Below are positions 46,216-59,284 of a stretch of DNA of 64,000 bases, piece by piece. This stretch comes from Anniella stebbinsi (Eukaryota > Chordata > Lepidosauria > Squamata > Anniellidae): positions 229,489,654 through 229,553,653 of the forward strand of contig JARDYH010000001.1 in assembly GCA_029215795.1 (NCBI GenBank), read 5' to 3'. The notes beneath the pieces are model-generated. The model saw only the letters and a list, made by a program, of their open reading frames with translations, did not search any database and was not told the origin of the DNA. The translations under genes were made by a program, and so were the position numbers. Numbering within the stretch: position 1 is the first letter of the stretch; each line of letters opens with the position of its first letter.

Positions 46216-47081
46216 AAATGCAGTCTGTTCCTGAAAACAGTCCTGGATGTTGCTGATCCTTGTCATTTAATTGGCCCTCCATTGATTTGAGAGGATACGT
46301 CTGCTCAAGGGAATAGAAAAACAATTTCAAAGTAAAAGTTAATTCAAGTTTAACTGTTTTTCTGCATAGTTGTTTAAATAAGGTGAACTGTGTGTACGTA
46401 ATTTTTTAAAGCCCTCAAATCCTGGCTTACGTAGTGTTTTCTCTCCACCCTATTTACAATGAGGCCTCCCTAAAGCAATTCTTCCTTGTAACAAGTTGCG
46501 TAAGAAGCATTGAAAGCAAGTTAATATATGCATCTCTTCCTGTTTGTTCTTTCCAGACTTTATTAATGCCATTGTTTTTATGGAACCTTTGAATTTGAAG
46601 TGCTGTCTTGAAACCCAATTTATTTAGCTAATTTGCTTTTTGGTTTGCACACCTGCTAGATCGTCTTAACATATTGCATTTATGATTGCACAATAACAGA
46701 CTTGTGAATTTGGAAGAAGAAAACTCTGAATGACAGAAGAAGTTAATGGCCTTTATGGTTTCTGCCAGACCAGATTTCTTATTTGTGTTTCTCAGAAAAT
46801 ACTGCTGTTTATTGCTGTGCAGTAGTTGTAATTCCCTGTTTGAGAAGTGCATTTTTAGTATGTAAATTAATTTCCAAGCACAAGTTGCTGATGGAACTAG
46901 AAAAGGTTTTCCTCTGTCTCCTCTCTCTGCTTTCATTTCTTTGTGTTACTGAATACTTATTCATATGAAGGAGAAGCCTTTTAACATTGAAAATACATAT
47001 TTATGCCATGGTTTATTTACAACAAGCCCATGAACAGATTTCTTTTGGCCTTAACTGTAAATACATATTGTTGTGGTAAAA

Positions 47082-47087
47082 AATAAA
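47082..47087 (+). terminator. Candidate proximal polyadenylation signal AATAAA of STAM2
   Basis: AATAAA about 870 bases after the stop codon, followed by gtagtgtttttcag-type GT-rich sequence at 47108-47121. It would give a short 3' UTR form. Confidence 0.55.
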
Positions 47088-49425
47088 TACCATGGTAATG
47101 TGCAGTTGTAGTGTTTTTCAGGGATTAGGAAGACTTCCTGTGCTGATTTTAAAAAACACTAGAAAGAAAGGTTCTCTGTTCTTCTGGATGTTCATTCATT
47201 CCTTGTTCCCTATTTACTTAACCAGATATTTAACATAATCATCTGAACAGATAGTTTATAGCTTATGTATGGCTAACCTATATACTGTGGATGAGGGTAG
47301 GTTGAGGAGGGGAATGAACAAATTATTTAGATAAGGAAAAGATTATGACTTCGATACATGGAAATCTGAAGGTGCATATATATTAGTCTCGAAGGCTTTC
47401 TGCAGTGTGTGTTGTACAAATACATGTTTCTTCAAAGTAAGGTCTGTATTTGTCCAAATTGAACCTGCGTGTTGTCAAGTAGCCCCTTTCTCTTCCTATA
47501 CTGGTTCTAAATGGGCTGTGCAAAAGCACGGTGGTAGTCAGATGCAATTTCATTTTGGACCAATACGTGGTGGGTGGGTTGGGTTGTATCTCTAGAAAAA
47601 GTCACTTGCTGTCCATCTCTTCATGTCAATCTATATATGCTTACAGTCTTTATTCTTGGTGATTTTAAATTGCTTTTTTATCCAGTAAGATTTAGAATAG
47701 CAATGGGACATATAAAACAATTTATTTTCTCTTTTCAAAATGTAACTTAATTTCAAAAGGTGCTCTTTAGAATCCTTATTTAGAGTGAGGTCAGTTTTTT
47801 TCTCTCAGCTCAAAATTTTATAAACAAAATTAAGGTTTCGAAGAGTATCGCTCCTTCATATTTGTCATTACATTAGGTAATCACAGTTTTTATTGATTCA
47901 CAATCTTTGATACTACATTGTGTGCCCAATATCTGACTGTGATGTTGAGTTGAAGCAACCTTTTTCATTGTACTTTGTTCTTTATATATAATATATAAAT
48001 AGTATGTATGTATATATCCACTTGTCTGAGATTTTATACACAACTACATATATACTCATTGTCTAAAAAATCGTAGAAATTTTATATATTTGCATTTGGC
48101 ATTATTGCTAACTGCTGTAATCTTACAACACATTTATGCAGGTTGTAAATATGTACAAATTCTGGTGTTAAAATTGTGTATTTAGTGTTTTGGTGTCAAT
48201 GAGGATTATCTTTCTCTCTTCCCTTTTCTAGACTAAAATATTATTTATTGTTAAGGTGCGATCATAATTATGCTGCCAAAGGAATTGATGACAAGATATT
48301 CATAGTTAGGGCCCAAATTCCATTGACATCGGTGAGTGTTTAGCCATTGATTTAAATGGAGTTGAGAATGTACTGCAGGAGTATACCTATTTTTACATTA
48401 AAAGTAAACAGTAAATGCTTTGCTTCTCATATAAGTTAACATTTGTAATGAGGGTTGTATTGTGATTTTTTCCCCATGGGTGTTAAAATAAGATACAATC
48501 TATGGTTGTTTGGAAGTCATTTTGTTACCTTGTATTAAAAAATTATCCCCCTCCCCATTTAAATGTTATCTAACAGTCAAATCTATATCACCACCTAATT
48601 CAACTTTTTAAAAGAGGTTCATTCCTAAAATAACCTTCAGTTCCCAAAGACCTCTGTGTCTGTTCAGTGTGTTAGAAATTCCTGTATTTCTCCCTGCCCC
48701 AAAATATTAAAATGCCTAGACTTAAACAAGTCTTTTGTGTGTTGCCTTGGTTTTCACTTGCACACTTTTCCATGATCTGTAAGCTTCTAGGAGAATCTGA
48801 TGAAAGACTGCTGATTAAGGAGTAGCTATGTCAAGTTATTACTTTGTTATTTTTACCTGAATATCTTTCCCTTATCTATGCATTAACCAATACTTGTTAC
48901 CCACTGGCAGAACAGAAACTGTTTGAACAAATGATAATGCCCCAAATTTGCTCCTCAAGCAGATTTGTGGGGATGCAAGTGAGAGGATAGGAATGGGAAG
49001 TCCTATTGTGTGAACACAAGCCTGCATACTTAATGTTGGATGTAGCCCATTTTTCAAGAAACGTGTCAAATAATATGCATTACCTGGTTTTGTTGCAAGA
49101 AGCTTAGTGTATAAAAAGCTTGACTGTCTTTCCCATGGAATATTCTTAATTCTTATTTGGAAAAAATAATAATTCAGCGTCATATAAAGTGTGTTGATAT
49201 TGAGCTAATTGGTGAAAGGTGCTGGAATCAGCTTTCTAAAGAATTACCCTCTGCAAGAAATTATGGCTGCTTGTCCAAATTCAGACTAATTCCCCCCCTT
49301 ACAAAAATACATTTTGAGTGTTTTTACACAATACTGTCTTCAAGCAATGTCCGGTGTTAACAGTTTTGAATCTGATAATATATCCATCCAGCCTCTTGTC
49401 TACAACATGTTTGTGCTGATGTGCA

Positions 49426-49445
49426 AATAAAACGCGTTTAATAAA
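49426..49445 (+). terminator. Candidate distal polyadenylation signals of STAM2
   Basis: Two AATAAA hexamers 14 bases apart (49426 and 49440), followed by a T-rich, GT-containing stretch (gttcagtagaatcttttttt). Probable main mRNA end. Confidence 0.6.
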
Positions 49446-49469
49446 ATTGTTCAGTAGAATCTTTTTTTA

Positions 49470-52305
49470 GTGTATGATTCAAGTGTTAGTCCTGTATCTT
49501 GAGTCTCGTGAGTTAAAGCCCTGGCCCTTCAGCTTTGAGGGGCCTTGGGAGAACTTAACTTTGGTGGGCTCCATTCATCTGTAGGCTTCATGGGTTTAGC
49601 TATGGCAGTGGGCAGCAGCAGCAGTACTCTGACTGTTGCCAACTGCTTGGGTCCAGTTACTATTTTAATTTCTAACAGTGCCCTGGAGTTATGATACATT
49701 AGAAGCATTTTATGGGAAATTAAAATGGCGGCTAGACTCAGCTCAGGCTGGGTTGTTTTAAGGGGTGTCCAGAATCAGAAGTTGGCCCTGCCAGCACACT
49801 GAGCCCATGGCAGTTGCTCAGGAATGCCTGGTGCACTGCTTCCACCCTACCCTTAATTCTGTTTTATCTTATCCACATGCTTAGGAATCTTTCTCCAGCC
49901 ATCAGAACTAGAATATTGACAACCTCAACTTCTTAGCATACAATAGCAATTTGTGCTTGAACAGCATGGGAGAGACCCAGAAAGCCTGCTTGCACAATAG
50001 GTTTTCTGCTGCAGCCCATTGCTCCTTAGGAAAGGTGCTTCTTAGAGTAGATGAAAAAGCTCTGGACAGCATGGGATTTGGCATGTAGCTAGAGCAGAGA
50101 AGTAGCAGGAATTGGAGGAGACCTCTCTCACGTGAGCAGAACTGCCTTCTGTTCACCCAAAGGGTTGTCTGGATACCACTCTCGTATTGCAGGATGCATA
50201 GGTCGGATCCACCCAGAAACATACACATGTGGCAGCAGATCTCCTCTACACATATATCCTTGGCTGGGGGTAAGGAGCTGTGCAAGCAAACTGCTACCTG
50301 TACAGTTTCTAGTTTGATTGAATAGATGTAGGCCAGTCAGATTACTGGCAATTGTGCAGATCTGTTTGAAAAAGAAACTAGGTTTATCCTTCTCTTTTCT
50401 CCCAATTGGTAATAGTGCTGTTATCCATTAGGCAAGACACAAACAGGGCACACCAGTTTGGGAAAATAGGCAGTACTATATAACACATTCTTCTCTTTTA
50501 TCTTGTGACTTTCTTAAATACTTTGCCCTTGAGCCACTTGGATAAATGCAGTTGGACCTTATTCATGCAGGTAACTACATAGTGCTACATAAAGGTGCAA
50601 TGGAGATGTTTGCTACTAGCTATGATCTCATACTGCTGGTCTTAGGAGGAAGGGAAGAAGGATAAGGAATGAAAGGGAAAAAAGTTCATTGTTAACAACC
50701 ATTAAGCCAAAAGATTACTCATAGTACATAATACAAGCTAAGGACATTTTATGACCCAGTTAAGAGTGGGAAATAAAGGATTATGTAACTTGTCATCCTT
50801 ACAAGGATAGGGAGTAAAATGTTCCTGTGAGTCATTGTTCTTCTAAAATTCACAGGAACCTATACTGTCAATTACTTATTTGCATTGACTGAATCCCTTG
50901 AATCACATGTGGGTTTGTACACACAGGGCTGCCTTGGGTTCAAGCCTTAGGTTGGGTGGATGGGTGAAGCCCCCTTTTGCTGGGGTCAGCTGATGGGGGT
51001 TGCTTGCAAATATCTGCTACATTGTGTTCAAATCCTGGAAAAGTGGCATCTTGTTAGCAGAATGGCAATAAATTAAAGTGACATGGCTCATCTGACATTT
51101 TCCTAATGTATGTAGTGCAGAGAAGGAGACTAAAATGTTAGGACAGTGTGAGGTTGATTTAACACCAATGGGCAATTTCTCAGTTACTGCATGCTGCATG
51201 GTTTCTAAATAGTACTCAACAGAGCAAATTAACAAAAACTGATGACCTTTGCAGAATGCAAGTTCATTTTCTTTCAAAAAGGCTTTCTGCGTCTTCTAAC
51301 TGAGTACTCCTTTTTTTAAAAATGAGGATGGAGGAAGATGTGCCTTTTGGGTCTAGTTCTTTTTAATAGTTTTTTTAACTACAAAATAACTTATTTCTGG
51401 GCTGTTTTAATATTTAATGTGGATGATGGCAATAGAAGGCTTTACTTCCTGAGGACAGGGAAACACTTGTTACAAATTAAAATATTAAAACTGCTTACAG
51501 TCTTTGAACTGCTTGAACATTTGTGGCAAAGCTCTTTAGAACAACAAAAAACCTTTAAAAAATAATTTCAGCTTGCATTTTTCTTATTACCCACTGCTAA
51601 CTCTTTTAGTCTTTTGAGCTCTGTTGTATTCCCTATTAAAGGTGGACTTGTTGGCACTGCTGCCATGGAATACTTCTGTGAATTTTACAAGGCAATGTGC
51701 CCATGACAAATGTTTGCAGGAGGCAAACTACGCTTCAGCTATATTGCTTTGACTTGCCTAGCACCCACATGGGTGCAGAATTGCAATAAACTCGGGACTC
51801 TAGTATTGTGTCTTGAGTCCTAAAATTAATCTCAACGTTTGAGAATTAAAAGCAAACAATTCTCCAGGTGTCTTTGCAAGGGCATCACAATCCATTATAG
51901 CAAAGCGGCCACTTCAACACAGAGCTTGAGCTTTCAAAATATTATGTAGGCAGACTCCTCCCAGTCTTGTGTATGCCTTCTGGACCAATATTACTAATCT
52001 GGGTGATATCCAATGTTGCATGAGTGGACTTCCATTCACACAACAAAACGTTTCCTTCTCCCTGCAGTTCCCCATGCCGCTTCCCCAGATGTGGTTTGGA
52101 GGGTCTTACAATCCCCCAGAGCTGACTGAGGCGGGGGAAGAACTATAGGGGGAGTAGGGATCTATTCCATTGGTGATTGGACACTATTGGATACAGCCCC
52201 ATCTGTCTTCTCCCTTTGCGGTGTGAACATTTGTAAGAATAGGGCCATGATAGCAGTTTGCTTTATCACAACAATAAGGTGCTGTCATGTGGCCCTTTGT
52301 ATTGC
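49470..52305. other. Downstream intergenic DNA, no gene seen
   Basis: No conserved coding sequence. A 125-codon minus-strand ORF (49908-50285) has no recognisable motif. No clear repeats except short AT tracts. Confidence 0.45.
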
Positions 52306-52309
52306 AATG

Positions 52310-53190
52310 GCAATTTATTTTATTAAAACAATTTCTAACCCACTATTCAGAGCACGCAGCCCTCACAAGTCGCTTTACAGAAAAGATTTAAAGGACATAA
52401 AAATATTGTAGACACACCATCCAACAGCAAATTACCATTTCAGAACCACTAACCGCTAATCAATTTTTTGACAGCACATCAAACATGGGCTGGAATAAAA
52501 AAAATGTCTTCAGAGTTCTATTTAAAATCAGTAGCTATGATGCTGGATATACTTTCCTAGGGAGGAAGTTTGAGTACCATAGGAGTGGGGCCACTACTGA
52601 AAAGATCCTGTATCCACTAACCTAATACGTCTTATTGATTTACAGCATTTATACCCCACCCTTTAGCCAAAATGTCTTCTTGCGTGGCTTACGAAGAGGA
52701 CAGTCCCTGCCCTCAAGCTTACAATCTAAATATAAGACATGACATACAAAGAATAAGGCGAATGGAAGATGTATATTATTAAAAATTGTTTTTAAAAACT
52801 AGGGTAAGAGATGGTGATGGTAACAATTCACTTCTTCCTCTTTTGCTCACAGAGCTGTTGGCTGGAATGGCCTCTTTGAGAGGAGAGGGATGCAATCTGC
52901 TTGATGAAGCAGCAGTAGCAGGTGGGCCAGAGAGCAGGTCCTCAGATGCTGATTGTAATACTTGGGCAGGGTCCTGTCAGTACAGGTGATTCTTCACATA
53001 ATCTGGTGCAAAACAGTTTAGGGCTTTAAAGGGCAAAAACAGTACCTTAAGTCGAGCCTGGAAACAAATAGCTTTCACAAGCATCCTAGCTGCTGCATAC
53101 CATATTCCTTGCCATTTATGAACTGTCTGCAAGGGCAGCCCTAAACAGAGTGAATTACAGCAGCCTTACACATTCATGAAATATGTTACA
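52310..53190 (-). mobile_element. Two adjacent old LINE fragments (CR1/L2 type), minus strand
   Basis: 52310-52620 starts with a reversed tail (ttctaacccactattcagag) and A-rich UTR. 52625-53190 starts with a second reversed tail (cagcatttataccccaccct), then the ORF2-derived blocks gtttagggctttaaagggca, taccttaagtcgagcctgga and agggcagccctaaacagag. Two tails indicate two insertions. Confidence 0.6.
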
Positions 53191-55440
53191 GGGTTTAAGA
53201 TGGTGAAAACCATTTTATTATGACAACAACTTAGCTATTAATACAAGTGGGAGCTGCAACAAAATGTTCCAGGGTTGAGTGCCCTTGGTCAGGATGGCAG
53301 TCAACCAACCATTGCCTCCCACGGGATAGTACATTCCATTCCCCTCTTGCTTTACTGTTCTCCCACTGCCAATTACAAAAGACTATCAGTATTTCTTGCC
53401 CACTAAGCATGCTCAGTCCTTATTGGACTGTTTTTGTCCCCGCTCTGTACCCCATATCCCGCTTAGGGTTCTTTTTTCCCCTAAAGACCATAGGCATGTA
53501 CAGCTCATTTCATTAGGGTGTGCACCTGGGGATATATTTTTTAAGGTGAACATCTATTGAATATTCAATCATAAAGTACATTATTTTTATTCATTTATTT
53601 ATTAAACACTGTAGACACTGATGACCTCCTGACTTGCCTTATTGCAGGAGGGTCGTTGCAGGTGAGGGGGTGGGGAATGAGGAGATGCCGGAGGTCCCTC
53701 TGAAGCACTGCTCCCGGTAGACAGGTTCCCAGCAGAACAATTCATTTTTATTCCTGCTGCTTCTGGATCGCCTCTGGATCCCTACTCAATGACCCCCTCA
53801 ATTTGGTGCCTATTGCTTGAGATATTAGGGTGTGCTTGGGCACACCCCTTGTGCACACCTGTGCTAAAGACTGTTTCTGCAAACCTTAGGATTACCCTGA
53901 GCCTGCTGAGACCTCCCTGTTGTGCATCAATGGTGCCAATTTGGGTACATAAGAATCAGCATACAAAGCATGAGTTTGCTGTTAGGGTATAGCAGGGGTA
54001 GGCAACCTTTTTAGACTGTGGGTACATTTGGCAATTTGCAAAACTGTCTTGGACACCACCACAAAATGGCTGCCATGGGAGGCATGGCAAAGGACAAGTC
54101 AACAGCCCCAAAGACTGAGTACAAGACATGAACTCCTTTAAACCCACACTTTTCACCCACAAAAGTCTGTTTCACAGCACTCCCAGCAGCTGGTAAGAAA
54201 ATGTGTTTTTTTTTTAAAAAAAAGTGGGAGGGATAAGACACCATGATAGGTACCAGGAAAGGTGTCTGGGGGCATATTGGTACCCATGAGCACCATGTTG
54301 TCTGCTCCTGGTGTATAAGGGGGCAACTTGAAAGATATACAAGTTCAATGCCACTTATTTCTATTTGAATATTCTGGTTCATAAACCTGGAGACATCCAG
54401 TCTTAGATGTATGAGGATGGATTTATTTGTGATGCTATTGTGCGGAATTTTTAAAAACATGGAGGTATTCCCATACAGCCTGCAATGCGTTTAATGGGCA
54501 CTTACCTGTGTGCTGGCTTCTATGTTAGAAGATAAGGGGAAAAAACCCTTTGACTTCCTGACTATGTTCACAGTGCCTTCTAGTAACCCGTCATGTTCTA
54601 CAGTTGCTATGCAACCTGTTACTGGGATAAAATTCAAGTTGTCCCATTTGTTGTGTATTTTATTCGTCAACTGCCCATTTGTCAGTGGCAACAGTACTGC
54701 AAGACATATTTGTGTTTATCGGATGCTTTTTCAGCCTAGAAATGTTCACAGAATTGCTGGATGGTTCTACACAGTAATTGCTAAGTCTGAGCCAGCAAAA
54801 CATTCAGCGGCTGCTTCTTAGATGGAGATGCTGGGCACTGAAAAGCTAGAATGCTGACCAATTAAAGAGTTTAACCACCCAGCTTTCAATGTATTATTTC
54901 GCTACATTTAAGTCAACTGACCTTCATCCAAACCTCAAACCATGTGCATTTCTGAGAACTGGAAAGGGAAAGGGATTTGAAAAATCTATGTGGTTGTAAT
55001 TTAAACAAGCAGGAAAGGCTTATCTATAATATCTGCAGAGAGACGGGTTGCCCACCCCTGGAATAAAATGAAAAAGACAATTTTAAAGATGTGTGTGCTT
55101 TATATCTAATACAAAAGAAATAGCTGATGTGTAGATTTCTCAATTGCAGGTCCTTTTAAGCTGTGGATTTATGCAGTTAGGTCTGCTTTACAGTGTTGAA
55201 TCTACCTTTTCATATGATCAGGGTACAAGCATCCCTAGTTGTACATTATCATCTCCACTTATTAAGGGGGAGGGATTTTAGTTTGCAGTTGAAAGGGTTA
55301 GTTGATCAATTCAATGCTGAATCCCACCTGTGTGGAGACAGACATTTTTGTAATATTACTTCTAACTGGGATGTTCCAGAGCCAGTCTGAGGCAGAGCAG
55401 CAAAAACCACCCCCCTCCCCAAGCCAAGGTGCATAGTAGC
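53191..55440. other. Intergenic, no gene seen
   Basis: There is a minor ttatttattaaac stretch near 53.6 kb that may be a LINE tail relic. Short ORFs lack conserved motifs. Confidence 0.45.
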
Positions 55441-55534
55441 CAAGGCCAGTCAAGTTAATTTGACACCCAAGGCAGAAAATCCTGCAAACACCTCTCCATA
55501 CTCTGGCAATAAAAACATAACCAAGCTAAATAAA

Positions 55535-55760
55535 CAGCCCAGCCCAGCCCATCTTTGGAAAGGCTCAAAACACCAGCTGGGAGGTGAAGGAGGTGTGCGT
55601 AACAGCTCGCTCGCTCGTTGCGCCTCCCTACAGCCCAGCCCAGCCCACCTTTGGAAAGGCTCGAAACACCGGCGGGGAGAAGGAGGTGTGTGTAGAATCT
55701 CGCTCGCTCGCTCGCTGTGCCTCCCTACAGCCCAGAACACCGGCCCAGCCCACCCCTCTG
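55535..55760 (+). repeat. Tandem repeat in the LINE 5' region (about 96-base unit, 2.3 copies)
   Basis: The unit begins cagcccagcccagccc and contains tttggaaaggctc, gaaggaggtgtg, a gctcgctcg run and gcctcccta. Copies start at 55535 and 55631, with a partial one at 55728. The position upstream of the ORF suggests promoter monomers, as in some other LINEs. Confidence 0.85.
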
Positions 55761-55797
55761 AAACGCTTGAGGTGGCCGGGAGTGCAGCTGAGCTGTA

Positions 55798-58789
55798 ATG
55801 TGCCTGGGAGTGGCAATATCTGTTGTCCAGGGCAAAGGGAGATATGGCGATAGCAGGGCGAAGTGCCATTACAGGGGAAGGAGAGATAGATATTTAACAC
55901 CCATCTTGCCTTCTGGTCGCCCTGCTACCCTGGGGAACTTGGAGAATGAACCAGGCCACCCACAGAACCTCTCCTTGCTCCTATGCAATGCCAGGTCGGT
56001 TAAAAACAAAACAAATATCACCTATGACCTCCTTATAGATGAGCAGGCCGACCTGGCATGCTTCACCGAAACTTGGCTGGGAGATGACAGTGGACCAACA
56101 TGGGCCCAGGCTCTCCCAGCTGGGTACTGTGTTAGTGAGCAGGTGAGGGAAAGTGGGCGGAGGGGTTGAGTAGCTGTGGTCTACAAGGACAATCTTAACC
56201 TGACCAGACTTCCTGTCCAGCAATTGAATCACATAGAGTGTGTGTACCTGAGTCTGAAGGCCAGGGATAGACTAGGGATTCTGTTAGTGTACCGGCCACC
56301 CCGCTGCCTATCAGACTCCCTCACCAAGCTCACGGAACTGGTCTCGGAGCTGGTGTTGGATTCGCCCAGGCTCTTGGTCCTGGGCGACTTCAACATTCCA
56401 TTCGAGGCTGGTTTGTCAGGTGCAGCTTGGCAGTTCATGGCATCCATGACAACCATGGGCCTATCCCAATTGGTCTCTGGACCTACACATTCAGCAGGTC
56501 ACACCCTAGATGCTGTTTTCAGCTCCGAACAGACAAATCTGTGGGCGGAGGTAACAAATACCTCTGCATTGTCATGGACGGACCATTTTCTGGTCAGGGT
56601 TAGTATCACGGCTACCACCCACCCCTGCAGGGGTGGCGGACCTATTAAGATGGTCCGCCCTCGAAGGCTGATGGGTCCTTCTGGATTCCAGAAGGCCTTG
56701 GAGGGTTCTATGGCTGGTATCATCGACGATCCTGTAGATGCCCTGGTTAATAGATGGAATCAAGACCTAACTAGGGCTATCGACACAATCGCCCCCAAAC
56801 GTCCTCTCTGACCCGCTTCTAATCAGGCGCCCTGGTATACAGAAAATCTCCGGGAGTTGAAGTGGAAAGGACGACTGGAGCGCCAATGGCAGAAAACTCG
56901 ACTTATATCCGATAAGACATGACATAGAGAACATCTTCGTTCCTATGGGGTGGCAATACGCGCAGCGAAGAAAGCTTTCTTCTCTGCACGCATTACGTCT
57001 GCGAATTCATGTCCAGCAGAACTGTTCAGGGTGGTGAGGGGTCTAACTCAGGCACCTTCCCCCCTGAACCCGATTTTAGAGCCTTCGGTAGTTGGCTGTG
57101 ATGCTTTTAACGACCATTTCACAGATAAAATCTTTCAGATAAGAGCCGACTTAGATGCCGTCGTTGTAGCAGAGGCTGACAATGGAGTGTCCAGCAACTC
57201 CGTGAGTAGAATTACACTGGATCAGTTTCAGTTGGTGAGTACCGAGGACGTGGACAAGCTGCTTGGACGAGTGAGGAGGATGACTTGCCCTCTCGATCCC
57301 TGCCCTTCTTGGCTGGTCGCCCAGGGAGGAAATGTAATTAGATTACAATTACAACATATTATTAATACATCTCTCAGGGAGAGGAGTTTTCCATCTTGTT
57401 TAAAAGAAGCGGTAGTACGGCCGCTTCTAAAAAAGCCTTCCCTGGATCCCCTGGACCTTAATAATTACAGACCAGTATCAAACCTTCTGTTTCTGGGCAA
57501 GGTGATCGAGAGGGCGGTTGCCTTCCAACTCCAAGCAGTTTTGGATGATACAGATTTTCTAGACCCATTTCAAACCTGCTTCAGGGCAGGATATGGAGTT
57601 GAGACTGCTATGGTCGCCTTAGTGGATGATCTACGCTTGAGTATTGACAGGGGGAGTGTGTCCCTGCTGGTACTTCTGGACCTCTCAGCGGCTTTCGATA
57701 CCATCGACCATGGTATCCTTCTGGAACGCCTGAGGGGATTGGGACTCGGGGGCACTGTGCTTCAGTGGTTCCGGTCCTACCTCTCGGGTAGGTTCCAGAT
57801 GGTGATGCTTGGGGATAGTTGCTCCTCAAAGAAGGAGCTGCTATGTGGTGTACCACAAGGCGCCATCCTATCCCCAATGCTGTTTAACATCTACATGAAA
57901 CCGCTGGGAGAGATCATCCGGAGGCATGGGGCGGGATGCTATCAGTATGCTGACGACACCCAAATATATTTCTCTATGCCTCTGACAACAGCATCAGCTA
58001 AGGATAGTGTGTCTCCTCTGAATGAATGCTTGGAAGTGGTAATGGGCTGGATGAGGAAAACCAAACTGAAGCTGAATCCAGACAAGACGGAGGTGCTTAC
58101 TGTCAAGGGCCACAACCTGGGGTTGGAGGTGTGTCAACCAGTTCTGGATGGAGTTACACTCCCCCTGAAAGGTGCTTGGGGTGCTCCTGGATCCGTCGCT
58201 CCAAATGACAGCCCAGATAGATGCGACAGCCAGGAGTGCCTACTATCAGCTTCGGCTGATACGCCAGCTGCGACCCTTCCTAGAGTTGGAAGACCTAAAG
58301 ACGGTAGTGCACGCGCTGGTAACTTCGAGACTCGACTTCTGCAATGCGCTGTACATAGGGCTACCTCTGTGACTAGTCCGGAAACTTCAACTAGTTCAAA
58401 ATATGGCAGCCAGGTTGGTCACTGGTACACCTAGGGGTGACCATATCACACCAGCTTTGAAATCTCTCCACTGGCTGCCAGTTAGTTTCCGGGCGAAATA
58501 CAAAGTGTTGGTCATTACCTTTAAAGCCCTACATGGTTTGGGTGCAGATTACCTGCGGGATCGCCTTCTCCCATACAATCCGCCCCGCATGCTTAGGTCC
58601 TCTGGGAAGAATTTATTACAGTCAACAAAAACTAGACTGACAACTGTTACCCAGAGGACCTTCTCTTCTGCCGCTCCCAGATTATGGAATGACCTGCCGG
58701 GAGAGATCCGTGAACTTACCAGTCTTCAGGAATTTAAAAGATCTATAAAGACTGAACTCTTCCGGCAGGCCTACTCAGATGAATTTTAA
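55798..58789 (+). pseudogene. LINE pol ORF: endonuclease, reverse transcriptase, C-terminal region (disabled)
   Basis: Frame 1 runs from 55798 with an APE-type endonuclease (LLLCNARSVKNK; CFTETWLGDD; VYRPP; LGDFNIPF; SWTDHFLV) and a reverse transcriptase (NNYRPVSNLLFLGKVIE; LLDLSAAFDTIDHGIL; GVPQGAILSP; YADDTQIY; KTKLKLNPDKTEVL). Then a frameshift near 58165 moves it to frame 2 for VLLDPSLQM, YYQLRLIRQLRPFL, SRLDFCNALYIGLP and the C-terminal FKALHGLGADYL / FSSAAPRLWNDLP / KTELFRQAY. In-frame stops are at 56167, 56809, about 56920 and 58370. Catalytic YADD and the endonuclease residues E, D and H are present, but the stops make it inactive. The L2-like assignment is by motif style. Confidence 0.9.
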
Positions 58790-58923
58790 GTGTTTTATTG
58801 GTGTTTTATTGGTATTTTTAATGATATACTGGTTTTATGTATTTTTAATCAGTTTTGTGTGTTTTATGATGATGTTGTTCCCCGCCTCGATCCGGAGGGA
58901 GAGGTGGGTAATAAATAAATAAA

Positions 58924-58956
<33 letters not shown>

Positions 58957-59284
58957 GCAATTCCAGCTGTTGTAACCTTTCCTCATAGGGGTTACTCCAG
59001 GGAAAAAATCCCAGTTAACCAACCTTGAGTAAACTCAGGCTGACCCTACCATTAGGCAGAATGACATGTATATACTTTATTCTTATTGCATTTTTACCAC
59101 CAGGGATGAAGCAGGGCTTTTTTAAAGCAAATGTTCTAACTGCACAAATGCCTTGTCAGACACCCCCTGCCCCTGCCCAAGCCAAACACATTTATTTTTC
59201 ACAACTGGACAGATTATCACCAACGCTAGTAGCATCTTAAACTTAAAGACAGATTGACAGGACCATACATTACTGGTTGTCACC

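Larger units (their letters stand above)
46216..49465 (+). other. STAM2: STAM2 3' untranslated region (inferred extent)
   Basis: AT-rich, free of recognisable interspersed repeats for about 3.2 kb, unlike the DNA around it. Polyadenylation signals AATAAA occur at 47082-47087, 49426-49431 and 49440-49445; the last pair, after a stretch with no repeats, is the likely main end, as expected from the long 3' UTR of mammalian STAM2. Three Pumilio-type sites (TGTANATA) are at 47056-47063, 48009-48016 and 48144-48151. The extent is an inference. Confidence 0.6.
55460..58958 (+). mobile_element. Nearly full-length L2-type (CR1/L2 clade) LINE
   Basis: GC-rich 5' region with a tandem repeat (55535-55727), one long pol-type ORF, short 3' UTR, the tail ttgttccccgcctcgatccg...gggtaataaataaat and an (ATT)n end at about 58927-58956. 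Length about 3.5 kb. Few disabling changes, so it is the youngest-looking LINE in the window, and the same tail recurs at 1.2, 17.7 and 62.8 kb. The 5' boundary is uncertain. Confidence 0.85.

Noticed and set aside
49908..50285. 125-codon minus-strand ORF downstream of STAM2
   Set aside because: Composition and content look random; no motif, no partner exon.
55450..55869. 139-codon minus-strand ORF and 112-codon plus-strand ORF with repeated segments
   Set aside because: Both are translations of the GC-rich tandem units in the LINE 5' region; neither has support as a protein.
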